Source: Rhynchopus sp. YZ270_cl-10 (Eukaryota; Euglenozoa; Diplonemea; Diplonemida; Diplonemidae). Taken from it: a stretch of 64,000 bases of DNA. Location: the NCBI GenBank assembly GCA_964035575.1, contig OZ037834.1:1333598-1397597 (forward strand). The letters are read 5' to 3'. Made by a program: the position numbers and the translations under genes. The notes below the pieces were generated by a model, which saw only the letters and a list, made by a program, of their open reading frames with translations, did not search any database and was not told the DNA's origin. Positions 11,230-20,519 of the stretch are shown in pieces; positions within the stretch are counted from its first letter, which is position 1; each line of letters starts with the position of its first letter.

Positions 11230-12076
11230 AAAAAAAAAAAAAAAAAATCTGTTCGAAAGAGGGGGAATATCAACATTGCAGAAAGACATACATCACAGGG
11301 TACGCAAGACGAATCGGAGAAGAATGACAATAAAGAAAAACTGAGGTGAACGTGCAAATGCCTCACCGTTCATCGGCGGACGCAGGCACTGGTTCTCCGC
11401 GTGTCACAAAAAATGAATACGTAAAGACGACTTTTTTCCAAATCGGAAAACTCCCCCCCTCAACAAAGCGATAACGATGTCAATATCAGACAAAACAACG
11501 TGGTGTGAGGGTACGTCCCCTTTACTGTGAAACAGAGTTCTGTCCCGCGATCATGGCTGTGATCTTGTTTGTGAACTACGAATGCGACAATCGCTACTAA
11601 GGGGGGGTTTGTGTTGCAACAACACTGTCTCCCGAAAAGTGGTTAGATAGACAAGCAGGATCGAAGGAAGCCATGGGGACATCCACCCCAAATGTGACTC
11701 ACAAAGGGGTGGTATCGCGGTAGAGAACACAGAAGGTGACACACCCACATCACAACACTTTGATCAGGTGTCTGGCTCTGAGAGACTCGAAGGGTTGTAG
11801 GGAAAAAATTCGGAGGGAGTGCAGACGATCCCTCTTCACACCGGGGAAAGGGTTTCGCTGTTAAAGCTCGCATGTTAGCCTTGACGATGAGCTGTTGTAT
11901 GACCCACGCTCGCAGATGAAAATGGTAGAACCTTCGGATCTTTTGTTCTCTTGAGGGAGTCAAAAGTGAGGTTGACATACAGACACCTTTGGGATGCCGA
12001 CCTGGGTCACTTCAACCAAGCTGCCCAAAGTGATTCTGGGAATACCGTTCCAGCCTCAGTCATCTTAGTCAGCTGT
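11230..12076. other. 3' flank of gene 2 (part of duplicated unit)
   Basis: Nearly identical to 15560-16302 (3' of gene 3). Parts recur 3' of gene 4 (20270-20519) and at 24750-25260. It contains a module B copy (about 11350-11405). A short open frame (11643-11978, minus) is shared by three copies, but only as part of overall nucleotide identity. Confidence 0.65.
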
Positions 12077-14947
12077 TTACCAGAATGAGGTTTCGGGTTG
12101 GGACATGTGGAGAAGCTCTGTTCCGTCGTCCACAGTCGAGTCACCGACACAGGTGGGGGTGGGGCCGAAGTCGTGGACGAGGTTCTTTGCTTCCACGTCA
12201 CCGTCGCTGGCAGCAGCACCATCACCCCTGCCTGCCTGCGTGCAGTACTTAAAGGCAACAATCACTGCACAGGCCGCAAGCACCGTCAACCCCACCGCCA
12301 GATGCACGACCGAGAGCGGCGCTTGTTCGGTGGTCCAATCCTCCGAAGGGGGCCTCTGCGTGGGCTTCGAGGTGCTTGGTGTTGCTGTGGTGGCGGGTGC
12401 AGAGGAAGGCGTGGCCAGTGTACAAACCCTGATGTCATCCACCTGCAGAACAAAGGCCGTGTCACCAGCAGCACGGATCTGCAGCTCTGTGTACGTCGCG
12501 TCTGCGGTGAACGTGAAGGATGTCTCGGTGGCGTTGTTCTGTGGTGGTGTCTCTGTGTACACTGTCTGCTGTGCGGTGTCTGTGCCCAGAAGTGCGACGG
12601 AGAGTGTTCCGTAGCCAGCCTCAGGCTGCACCCACAGCGTCACCTGATAAGTTGCTCCAGCCACAAACCCTGCATCTGCTGCAACAGCGTCGTTATCAGC
12701 CAGCAGCACCCCGCACTCGCCGTGGATGCCCGGTGTCGCGACCGTGGGTGCGCCGCTCGTGTCCCTCCACGCATCGACGTCCGCAAAGCCCATCACCATG
12801 CTTCTCCCAGACACAAGGTGCTCGAAGCTGGGGTTGGCGAGAACAGGCCCCTCCGTACACGTAGGGGGCGCTGAGGTGGGCGGTGAGTCTGTGACAGGAG
12901 CCTGTGTGTCGGGTGTTTCTGTTTCGGGTGCATCAGTGCGATTTAGATCAGTGGTAGGTGTGCTGGTGGCTGCATCAGTGGTGGGTGGAATGGTTTCAGG
13001 TGCTTCAGGTGCATCAGTGGCCAGTACAGGTGCATCGGTGGCCGGTGCATCAGTAAGTGGTGCATCCGTGGTAGGTAGGGTGGTGTTGGCTGCATCAGTG
13101 GTGGGTGTGCTGGTGGCAGGTGGACTGGTGTTGGGTGCATCAGTGGTGGGTGGAAGGGTTTCAGGTGCTTTGGTGACAGGTGGCTTTGTCTGCGGTGGAT
13201 CTGTTACAGGTGCGGCTGTGGGTACAACGGATGGCGGTGACGCTGTGTCTGGCGCAGACGTGGGCAACGCAGTCATTGGCGGCATGGTGTCTGAATCCAG
13301 GCAGACCATAATAGTGTCAATACGCACTTCTGCTTGTGTCTTCATGTCTGTATCCGTCCAGAACGGGTAGATCCACAGCTGTGAGTAGTCTGCGTCTGCA
13401 GTGAAGCTGAAGCCTATTTGCACAGCGTCGGGGAACATCAGTTTGCTGGTAAACACTGTTTGCTCACTCGTGACTACCGGTGGAGCTGTACCCCCGTACG
13501 TGACGTCGTTCGCAATCTTCACGTAGAAATCACCTTCGTGCACCGGAGCCTGTATCATCAGGGTGGCCCGGTAGCGCACCTTTGCAGAGAACTGTGCCTT
13601 TGCAACCACACCCTCGCCTTTGCTGTCGTAGGACCACATAAAGATGGAACGGTCCAGAGGCGACACGTCCTCACCCAACCCAAGGTAGGCAGAAGGCGTC
13701 CCATGTGAGGCCTGCCACCCAGTGAAGTTCCCTGCGCGCATTGCACCGACCCCGCCGTCCCCGTACGACATGCGTCCATCTTCTATCAGAAAATCTGGGT
13801 TCTGCAGAAGCGAGGAGGTGCACTGGTCAGCTTCTGGCACAAGTGTGCTTGGCAATAGTGTGTCAGGCTGTGCTGAGGACACAGCGTACGCTTCCACAGT
13901 CGTCTTCGCATCACCCACAATGACGCAGTAGAACACACCCATATCCTCAAGCAACGCAGTCAAGTCCCCACTCAGCACAACTGCCGACTGCATTGACACA
14001 GTCACACTCTGTGTTGACGTGGACGGGAAGTCAGAAAGCGGCACACGCAACAGACCCTGATTCCTTCCTGAGAGGTACACGAATTCCCCAATCACATCAA
14101 TGCTGAACAGCCTGGTCAAGTCCGTCAAATCAACCGCATACTGACGCTTCCCAAACCCGACGGCCTGCATACTGAACACATTGATGTAGGCCCATTTGTG
14201 GTACGCCGCACACAGAAGCTGGTCACCAGCAAACGCTATCCATGGCTCTGTGTCGTGCCCGACAGCCTCCTCCAGCACCGAGTGCACTGACCCACTTTCC
14301 ATGTTCAGTGCCACCACTGCACCCCAAGTTGTATTCAGAGAACGCCCCCCGAAGTAGACGAGCCCGTTGCGTTCTATGCCTGGCTCGCGTGAACGTACTG
14401 CGAAGTTGTCTGTGGTGAAGGAGACGAGCTGGGGTGGCCAGATGCGCGCAGTGAGGGGGCTTACCGCGAGCAGGTACGTCGAGATGATGGAGGGCGAGGA
14501 ACATCGAGAGGACACGACGGCCTCGTGTGTTGCACACTCGGCGACCACGAGCACTTGCCCCAGTCCGCTGAGTGGTTTCCCTACCACGCTGAGCGAGCTG
14601 ACGTTACGAGACAGCTCCATCATGCGTGGCGCTTGGAGACTGCCGTCGGTGGTGTTCAATGGGTGAATCCGTATCCCATACTGCGAGTTCGCAGGTGAGA
14701 CAACAAGGTACTGTGTGTCGTCGTCCACCACCACATGCGCCATGGCAAAGATCCCTGCACCCGTCGCTGTCGTCGCAATCACAGGCGGCACCTCGCCCAG
14801 GTCTGCCTGCACAACATCACCCGAGGCAGTGCCGAGGTACAGCACGCCCTTGATAGCAACCATCGCTGTCGGCGTAACGTCAAGACTACCCACAGACCAC
14901 ACGTCAAACGCACCCAGCATGCACACTGCGAGTACAGGGGTCAGCAT
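12077..14947 (-). CDS. Surface glycoprotein, tandem family copy 2
   Basis: 956 residues. Signal peptide (MLTPVLAVCMLGAFDVWSVG), propeller-like head to about 365, then jelly-roll domain A (about 375-548; opens CTSSLLQNPDF, ends TIMVC). A Thr/Pro stalk (549-696) of TDAP-type units with expected O-glycosylation follows. Jelly-roll domain B (697-842) opens GPVLANPSFEHLV and ends VDDIRVC. Membrane span about 873-899 and a 57-residue tail ending ETSFW. Domain B is not in gene 1, while domain A matches gene 1's domain 1. Its 5' flank is gene 1-like but its body is like genes 3-5, so it links the two types. The tail lacks the final STAD of genes 3-5. Confidence 0.9.
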   Translation of the reverse strand: MLTPVLAVCMLGAFDVWSVGSLDVTPTAMVAIKGVLYLGTASGDVVQADLGEVPPVIATTATGAGIFAMAHVVVDDDTQYLVVSPANSQYGIRIHPLNTTDGSLQAPRMMELSRNVSSLSVVGKPLSGLGQVLVVAECATHEAVVSSRCSSPSIISTYLLAVSPLTARIWPPQLVSFTTDNFAVRSREPGIERNGLVYFGGRSLNTTWGAVVALNMESGSVHSVLEEAVGHDTEPWIAFAGDQLLCAAYHKWAYINVFSMQAVGFGKRQYAVDLTDLTRLFSIDVIGEFVYLSGRNQGLLRVPLSDFPSTSTQSVTVSMQSAVVLSGDLTALLEDMGVFYCVIVGDAKTTVEAYAVSSAQPDTLLPSTLVPEADQCTSSLLQNPDFLIEDGRMSYGDGGVGAMRAGNFTGWQASHGTPSAYLGLGEDVSPLDRSIFMWSYDSKGEGVVAKAQFSAKVRYRATLMIQAPVHEGDFYVKIANDVTYGGTAPPVVTSEQTVFTSKLMFPDAVQIGFSFTADADYSQLWIYPFWTDTDMKTQAEVRIDTIMVCLDSDTMPPMTALPTSAPDTASPPSVVPTAAPVTDPPQTKPPVTKAPETLPPTTDAPNTSPPATSTPTTDAANTTLPTTDAPLTDAPATDAPVLATDAPEAPETIPPTTDAATSTPTTDLNRTDAPETETPDTQAPVTDSPPTSAPPTCTEGPVLANPSFEHLVSGRSMVMGFADVDAWRDTSGAPTVATPGIHGECGVLLADNDAVAADAGFVAGATYQVTLWVQPEAGYGTLSVALLGTDTAQQTVYTETPPQNNATETSFTFTADATYTELQIRAAGDTAFVLQVDDIRVCTLATPSSAPATTATPSTSKPTQRPPSEDWTTEQAPLSVVHLAVGLTVLAACAVIVAFKYCTQAGRGDGAAASDGDVEAKNLVHDFGPTPTCVGDSTVDDGTELLHMSQPETSFW

Positions 14948-16302
14948 ACTTTTTCCTCTTTTTTTTTAGCTGGGTGGTGTAAGATATCAGTTGGTTGTGT
15001 TGCGGTGTTGACGTGTGACAAACAAAAAATCCACCTTTTTTTAACGTCCTCACACATCACTTTCGCACCTTTGGGAGATGGTATGTGTTGGTAGGTCTGA
15101 GAATACTAAAAAAAAAAGTTTGGCTTGAAATACAAAGCCCTCTTGTGACAGTGTCTCTCCAAAAAAACGAAAACTATTCGAAAGAGAAGACACCACAGGC
15201 CCACCAAGCAGACTCACACATATGGGCTATATTCCGACAACCCACACCTGTTCTCAAACACACACCCTTTGGGGCCATATTCTGCGCAAGAATTACCCCT
15301 ATGAGTTATCGGACACACACACAGTTTCAAAAAAAAAAGTGAAGTTATTAATGCAGGCACATCCGACTGACCCACGCAAGATGCCAGCCATCCGGATAAA
15401 AGCACAAGTACCCTGCGGCCAACAACAGAAGATGTAAAAAGGAAACCTATGACTGGCACGTACCGTAAGAGAACGGAGGCGGTTCACAACCGCTCGTCGA
15501 ATCACAAACAAAGGTTTGGTAAGACGACCCTAAGCCTCTCTGTGCCTAGTCACAGAAAAAGAGAACTTAAAAGTGCAAATGCCTCACCGTTCATCGGCGG
15601 ACGCAGGCACTGGTTCTCCGCGTGTCACAAAAAAGAAACGAATACGTAAAGACGACTTTTTTCCAAATCGGAAAACTCCCCCCTCAACAAAGCGATAAAA
15701 GAAAAAACGATGTCAATATCAGACAAAACAACGTGGTGTGAGGGTACGCCCCCTTTACTGTGAAACAGAGTTCTGTCCCGCGATCATGGCTGTGATCTTT
15801 TTTGTGAACTGCAGTACGGATGCGACAATGGCTACTAAGGGGGGGTTTGTTTTGTAACAACACTGTCTCCCGAAAAGGGGTTAGATAGACAAGCAGGATC
15901 GAAGGAAGCCATGGGGACATCCACCCCAAATGTGACTCACAAAGGGGTGGTATCGCGGTAGAGAACACAGAAGGTGACACACCCACATCACAACACTTTG
16001 ATCAGGTGTCTGGCTCTGAGAGACTCGAAGGGTTGTAGGGAAAAAATTCGGAGGGAGTGCAGACGATCCCTCTTCACACCGGAGAAAGGGTTTCGCTGTT
16101 AAAGCTCGCATGTTAGCCTTGACGATGAGCTGTTGTATGACCCACGCTCGCGGATGAAAATGGTAGAACCTTCGGATCTTTTGTTCTCTTGAGGGAGTCA
16201 AAAGTGAGGTTGACATACAGACACCTTTGGGATGCCGACCTGGGTCACTTCAACCAAGCTGCCCAAAGTGATTCTGGGAATACCGTTCCAGCCTCAGTCA
16301 TC
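14948..16302. other. Spacer between genes 2 and 3
   Basis: 5' flank like gene 1's up to about 15230. Then a module D copy (15119-15157), module E (15345-15420), a module A-like fragment (15450-15480), module C (15516-15552) and module B (15565-15627). A duplicated 3' flank of gene 3 follows to 16302. No gene supported. Confidence 0.6.
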
Positions 16303-18996
16303 TTAGTCAGCTGTTGACCACAAGGAGGTTTCGGGTTGGGACATGTGGAGAAGCTCTGTTCCGTCGTCCACAGTCGAGTCACCGACACAGGTGGGGGTGG
16401 GGCCGAAGTCGTGGACGAGGTTCTTTGCTTCCACGTCACCGTCGCTGTCAGCACCACCATCACCCCTGCCTGCCTGCGTGCAGTACTTAAAGGCAACAAT
16501 CACTGCACAGGCCGCAAGCACCGTCAACCCCACCGCCAGATGCACGACCGAGAGCGGCGCTTGTTCTGTGGTCCAATCCTCCGAAGGGGGCCTCTGCGTG
16601 GGCTTCGAGGTGCTTGGTGTTGCTGTGGTGGCGGGTGCAGAGGAAGCCGTGGCCAGTGTACAAACCCTGATGTCATCCACCTGAAGAACAAAGGCCGTGT
16701 CACCAGCAGCACGGAGCTGCAGCTCTGTGTACGTCGCGTCTGCGGTGAACGTGAAGGATGTCTCGGTGGCGTTGTTCTGTGGTGGTGTCTCTGTGTACAC
16801 TGTCTGCTGTGCGGTGTCTGTGCCCAGAAGTGCGACGGAGAGTGTTCCGTAGCCAGCCTCAGGCTGCACCCACAGCGTCACCTGATAAGTTGCCCCAGCC
16901 ACAAACCCTGCATCTGCTGCAACAGCATCGTTATCAGCCAGCAGCACCCCGCACTCGCCGTGGATGCCCGGTGTCGTGACCGTGGGTGTGCCGCTCGTGT
17001 TCCTCCACGCATCGACGTCCGCAAAGCCCATCACCACGCTTCTCCCAGACACAAGGTGCTCGAAGCTGGGGTTGGCGAGAACAGGCCCCACCGTACACGT
17101 CGGGGGCGCTGAGGTGGGCGGTGAGTCTGTGACAGGAGCCTGTGTGTCGGGTGTTTCTGTTTCGGGTGCATCAGTGCGATTTAGATCAGTGGTAGGTGTG
17201 CTGGTGGGTGCATCAGTGGTGGGTGGAAGGGTTTCAGGTGCTTTGGTGACAGGTGGCTTTGTCTGCGGTGGATCTGTTACAGGTGTGGCTGTGGGTACAA
17301 CGGATGGCGGTGACGCTGTCATTGGCGGCATGGTGTCTGAATCCAGGCAGACCATAATAGTGTCAATACGCACTTCTGCTTGTGTCTTCATGTCTGTATC
17401 CGTCCAGAACGGGTAGATCCACAGCTGTGAGTAGTCTGCGTCTGCAGTAAAGCTGAAGCCTATTTGCACAGCGTCGGGGAACATCAGTTTGCTGGTAAAC
17501 ACTGTTTGCTCACTCGTGACTACCGGTGGAGCTGTACCCCCGTACGTGACCTCGTTCGCAATCTTCACGTAGAAATCACCTTCGTGCACCGGAGCCTGTA
17601 TCATCAGGGTGGCCCGGTAGCGCACCTTTGCAGAGAACTGTGCCTTTGCAACCACACCCTCGCCTTTGCTGTCGTAGGACCACATAAAGATGGAACGGTC
17701 CAGAGGCGACACGTCCTCACCCAACCCAAGGTAGGCAGAAGGCGTCCCATGTGAGGCCTGCCACCCAGTGAAGTTCCCTGCGCGCATTGCACCGACCCCG
17801 CCGTCCCCGTACGACATGCGTCCATCTTCTATCAGAAAATCTGGGTTCTGCAGAAGCGAGGAGATGCACTGGTCAGCTTCTGGCACAAGTGTGCTTGGCA
17901 ATAGTGTGTCAGGCTGTGCTGAGGACACAGCGTACGCTTCCACAGTCGTCTTCGCAGCACCCACAATGACGCAGTAGAACACACCCATATCCTCAAGCAA
18001 CGCAGTCAAGTCCCCACTCAGCACAACTGCCGACTGCATTGACGGGATCACACTATCTGACGACGTGGACGGGAAGTCAGAAAGCGGCACACGCAACAGG
18101 CCCTGAGTCCTTCCTGAGAGGTACACGAATTCCCCAACCACATCAATGCTGAACAGCCTGGTCAAGTCCGTCAAGTCAACCGCATACTGACGCTTCCCAA
18201 ACCCGACGGCCTGCATACTGAACACATTGATGTAGGCCCATTTGTGGTACGCCGCACACAGAAGCTGGTCACCAGCAAACGCTATCCATGGCTCTGTGTC
18301 GTACCCGACAGCCTCCTCCAGCACCGAGTGCACTGACCCACTTGCCACGTTCACTGCCACCACTGCACCCCAAGTTGTATTCAGAGAAAGCCCCCCGAAG
18401 TAGACGAGCCCGTTGCGTTCTATGCCTGGCTCGCGTGAACGTACTGCGAAGTTGTCCGTGGTGAAGGACACGAGCTGGGGTGGCCAGATGCGCGCAGTGA
18501 GGGGGCTTACCGCGAGCAGGTACGTTGAGATGATGGAGGGCGAGTAACACGAACGAGAGGACACGACGGTCTCGTGTGTTTCACACTCGGCGACCACGAG
18601 CACTTGCCCCAGTCCGCTGAGCGGTTTCCCTACCACGCTGAGCGAGATGACGTTACGAGACAGCTCCATCATGCGTGGCGCTTGGATACTGCCGTCGGTG
18701 GTGTTCAATGGGTGAATCCGTATCCCATACTGCGCGTTCGCAGGTGAGACAACAAGGTACTGTGTGTCGTCATCCACCACCACATGCGCCATGGCAAAGA
18801 TCCCTGCACCCGTCGCTGTCGTCGCAATCACAGGCGGCACCTCGCCCAGGTCTGCCTGCACAACATCACCCGAGGCAGTGCCGAGGTACAGCACGCCCTT
18901 GGTAGCAACCATCGCTGTCGGTGTAACATCAAGACTACCCACAGACCGCACGTCAAACGCACCCAGCATGCACACTGCGAGTACAGGGGTCAGCAT
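16303..18996 (-). CDS. Surface glycoprotein, tandem family copy 3 (shortest stalk)
   Basis: 897 residues from the conserved ATG at 18996; the 40 upstream in-frame codons are leader sequence shared by genes 3-5, not protein. Same plan as copy 2: signal peptide, propeller-like head, jelly-roll A (about 377-550), Thr/Pro stalk (551-632), jelly-roll B (633-780), membrane span (about 812-838), tail ending ETSLWSTAD. The stalk is about 80 residues against 140-160 in copies 2, 4 and 5; whole TDAP units are missing, as expected from unequal exchange in a repeat. Its 5' leader belongs to a second type, shared with genes 4 and 5. Confidence 0.9.
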   Translation of the reverse strand: MLTPVLAVCMLGAFDVRSVGSLDVTPTAMVATKGVLYLGTASGDVVQADLGEVPPVIATTATGAGIFAMAHVVVDDDTQYLVVSPANAQYGIRIHPLNTTDGSIQAPRMMELSRNVISLSVVGKPLSGLGQVLVVAECETHETVVSSRSCYSPSIISTYLLAVSPLTARIWPPQLVSFTTDNFAVRSREPGIERNGLVYFGGLSLNTTWGAVVAVNVASGSVHSVLEEAVGYDTEPWIAFAGDQLLCAAYHKWAYINVFSMQAVGFGKRQYAVDLTDLTRLFSIDVVGEFVYLSGRTQGLLRVPLSDFPSTSSDSVIPSMQSAVVLSGDLTALLEDMGVFYCVIVGAAKTTVEAYAVSSAQPDTLLPSTLVPEADQCISSLLQNPDFLIEDGRMSYGDGGVGAMRAGNFTGWQASHGTPSAYLGLGEDVSPLDRSIFMWSYDSKGEGVVAKAQFSAKVRYRATLMIQAPVHEGDFYVKIANEVTYGGTAPPVVTSEQTVFTSKLMFPDAVQIGFSFTADADYSQLWIYPFWTDTDMKTQAEVRIDTIMVCLDSDTMPPMTASPPSVVPTATPVTDPPQTKPPVTKAPETLPPTTDAPTSTPTTDLNRTDAPETETPDTQAPVTDSPPTSAPPTCTVGPVLANPSFEHLVSGRSVVMGFADVDAWRNTSGTPTVTTPGIHGECGVLLADNDAVAADAGFVAGATYQVTLWVQPEAGYGTLSVALLGTDTAQQTVYTETPPQNNATETSFTFTADATYTELQLRAAGDTAFVLQVDDIRVCTLATASSAPATTATPSTSKPTQRPPSEDWTTEQAPLSVVHLAVGLTVLAACAVIVAFKYCTQAGRGDGGADSDGDVEAKNLVHDFGPTPTCVGDSTVDDGTELLHMSQPETSLWSTAD

Positions 18997-20519
18997 AGCT
19001 TCGCAACAATGTAGGGAGGGGCGGGTGCGGTCTGTGCACAAAGCATGTGTGTCTGTGTTATTTTGTCTGCTTTCGTGGTGTCGCGGTTTAGAACACAGAA
19101 GGTGACACACCCACACACAACACCTTGATCAGGTGTCTGGCTCTGAGAGTCGAAGGGTTGGGATAAGAAAATTTGGAGTCTCCACTGTCTTCCCTTTTAT
19201 ACTCATTGAAGAAAAGAAAACAAAATCCCACCGTCGCAACACGTGGCAAATGGGGAGGCACTTCCGTTTAAGTTTAACTTTAACGGCAACCCGCAGGAGT
19301 AGAACTGAACTATTAACTCTTGAAAAACAGACAGCCAACGAGACCCGGGGTCTCTCTTAGTTCTTGTCAACAGGCAAACATGACAACGCTAGCCCCATTG
19401 CCAAGGCAGAGTGGGGTCCCAAACGGTTCACTGGGGGGAGGTCCTCATAGATAAAGAAAACATAAAAAGAAGCAAATAACAAAGGGTGGCAGTAAAATGT
19501 TTAAGGGAAAAAAAATCGACTTCAGGATATGACAATGTGTTTTTTCCCGCTTGTCGCTCTGTACATTGTGTTTTTCGCTGTTTGAGTGTGTGGTGATGAA
19601 ACAAATACTGGATGAAAAACAATTTGCAGGCACGTACCTTCCGTCGATTCTATTTTCTCTTGACAATGCTTGATAATAAAAAAAGAGAAGTTGAAAGTGC
19701 AAACACCGTTCATCTGCGGACACAGTCACTGGTTATCCGCTGGTTATCGAACCCCAGAGAGCACTTCATTGACATGCACACGGTTACCACGAGGGAGGTT
19801 GTCAGCAGGAATACAATCATTGCCCCAACCAGAAAGGGATGGGGGTATTTTATCACACAAAGAATGTCACAAGCCTCGTGTCCTAGACAGCACAGGCCGT
19901 CTACTATAGCTTATCAGGGCTGGAGCCCAGCGGAGCGGAGTGAACGCACCCTTACATTTGTCGTCCCAATGAAGGGCGACGTAGCCCAGTTTAGCACGTG
20001 TGTGCACGTCGTCTCCAAAGAAGAAAGGGCGAAGTTGATAGTACAAGCGCTTCTGGGACGCAGGCAACTGACACTCCGCGGGATATCGAACCCCCGGAGT
20101 GTTGCACTTTGTAGTTGGTATCAGGGAAACTGTAAGCAGGCACACAGTCATTTCCCCACCCTGGGTGGAATGGGTGATACCAGGATATGAACACTCAAGA
20201 AAAGTGTCCTGGAACACAACACTAGTCGTCTCCGGAATCCAATGAGCACGGGGACGCTGACGGAACTGAGGGAGGGCAGACGACCCCTCTTCACACCGGA
20301 GAAAGGGTTTCGCTGTTAAAGCTCGCATGTTAGCCTTGACGATGAGCTGTTGTATGACCCACGCTCGCGGATGAAAATGGTAGAACCTTCGGATCTTTTG
20401 TTCTCTTGAGGGAGTCAAAAGTGAGGTTGACATACAGACACCTTTGGGATGCCGACCTGGGTCACTTCAACCAAGCTGCCCAAAGTGATTCTGGGAATAC
20501 CGTTCCAGCCTCAGTCATC
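18997..20519. other. Spacer between genes 3 and 4
   Basis: It begins with the type-2 leader (GC-rich, to about 19090), then the duplicated flank to 19460. Module A follows at 19622-19672, module B at 19686-19760, and a long structured form of module B at 20030-20190. The duplicated 3' flank of gene 4 runs from 20270. No gene supported. Confidence 0.6.
20030..20182. repeat. Module B, long form with two stem-loop domains
   Basis: First domain: 8-bp stem ACACTCCG/CGGAGTGT around GGGATATCGAACCCC. Second domain, 65 nt: closing stem GGTATCA/TGATACC, with inner hairpins ACTGT/ACAGT and CCACC/GGGTGG. A shortened copy at 48180-48290 keeps GGGAAACTGTAAGCAGG but closes with GAGTTG/CAACTC. On the minus strand GGTTCGATATCC resembles a tRNA B box with one extra base. 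It may be a tRNA-derived SINE or a structured RNA; undecided. Confidence 0.5.

Noticed and set aside
12098-12874. 258-codon plus-strand frame, repeated antisense to genes 3-5
   Set aside because: It mirrors the codons of the glycoprotein genes; conserved only because those genes are.
19867-20433. 188-codon minus frame starting MSTSLLTPSREQKIRR, with shorter relatives at 11643 and 15881
   Set aside because: The frames diverge in length and lie in duplicated 3' flank; no extra conservation of the protein over the DNA.
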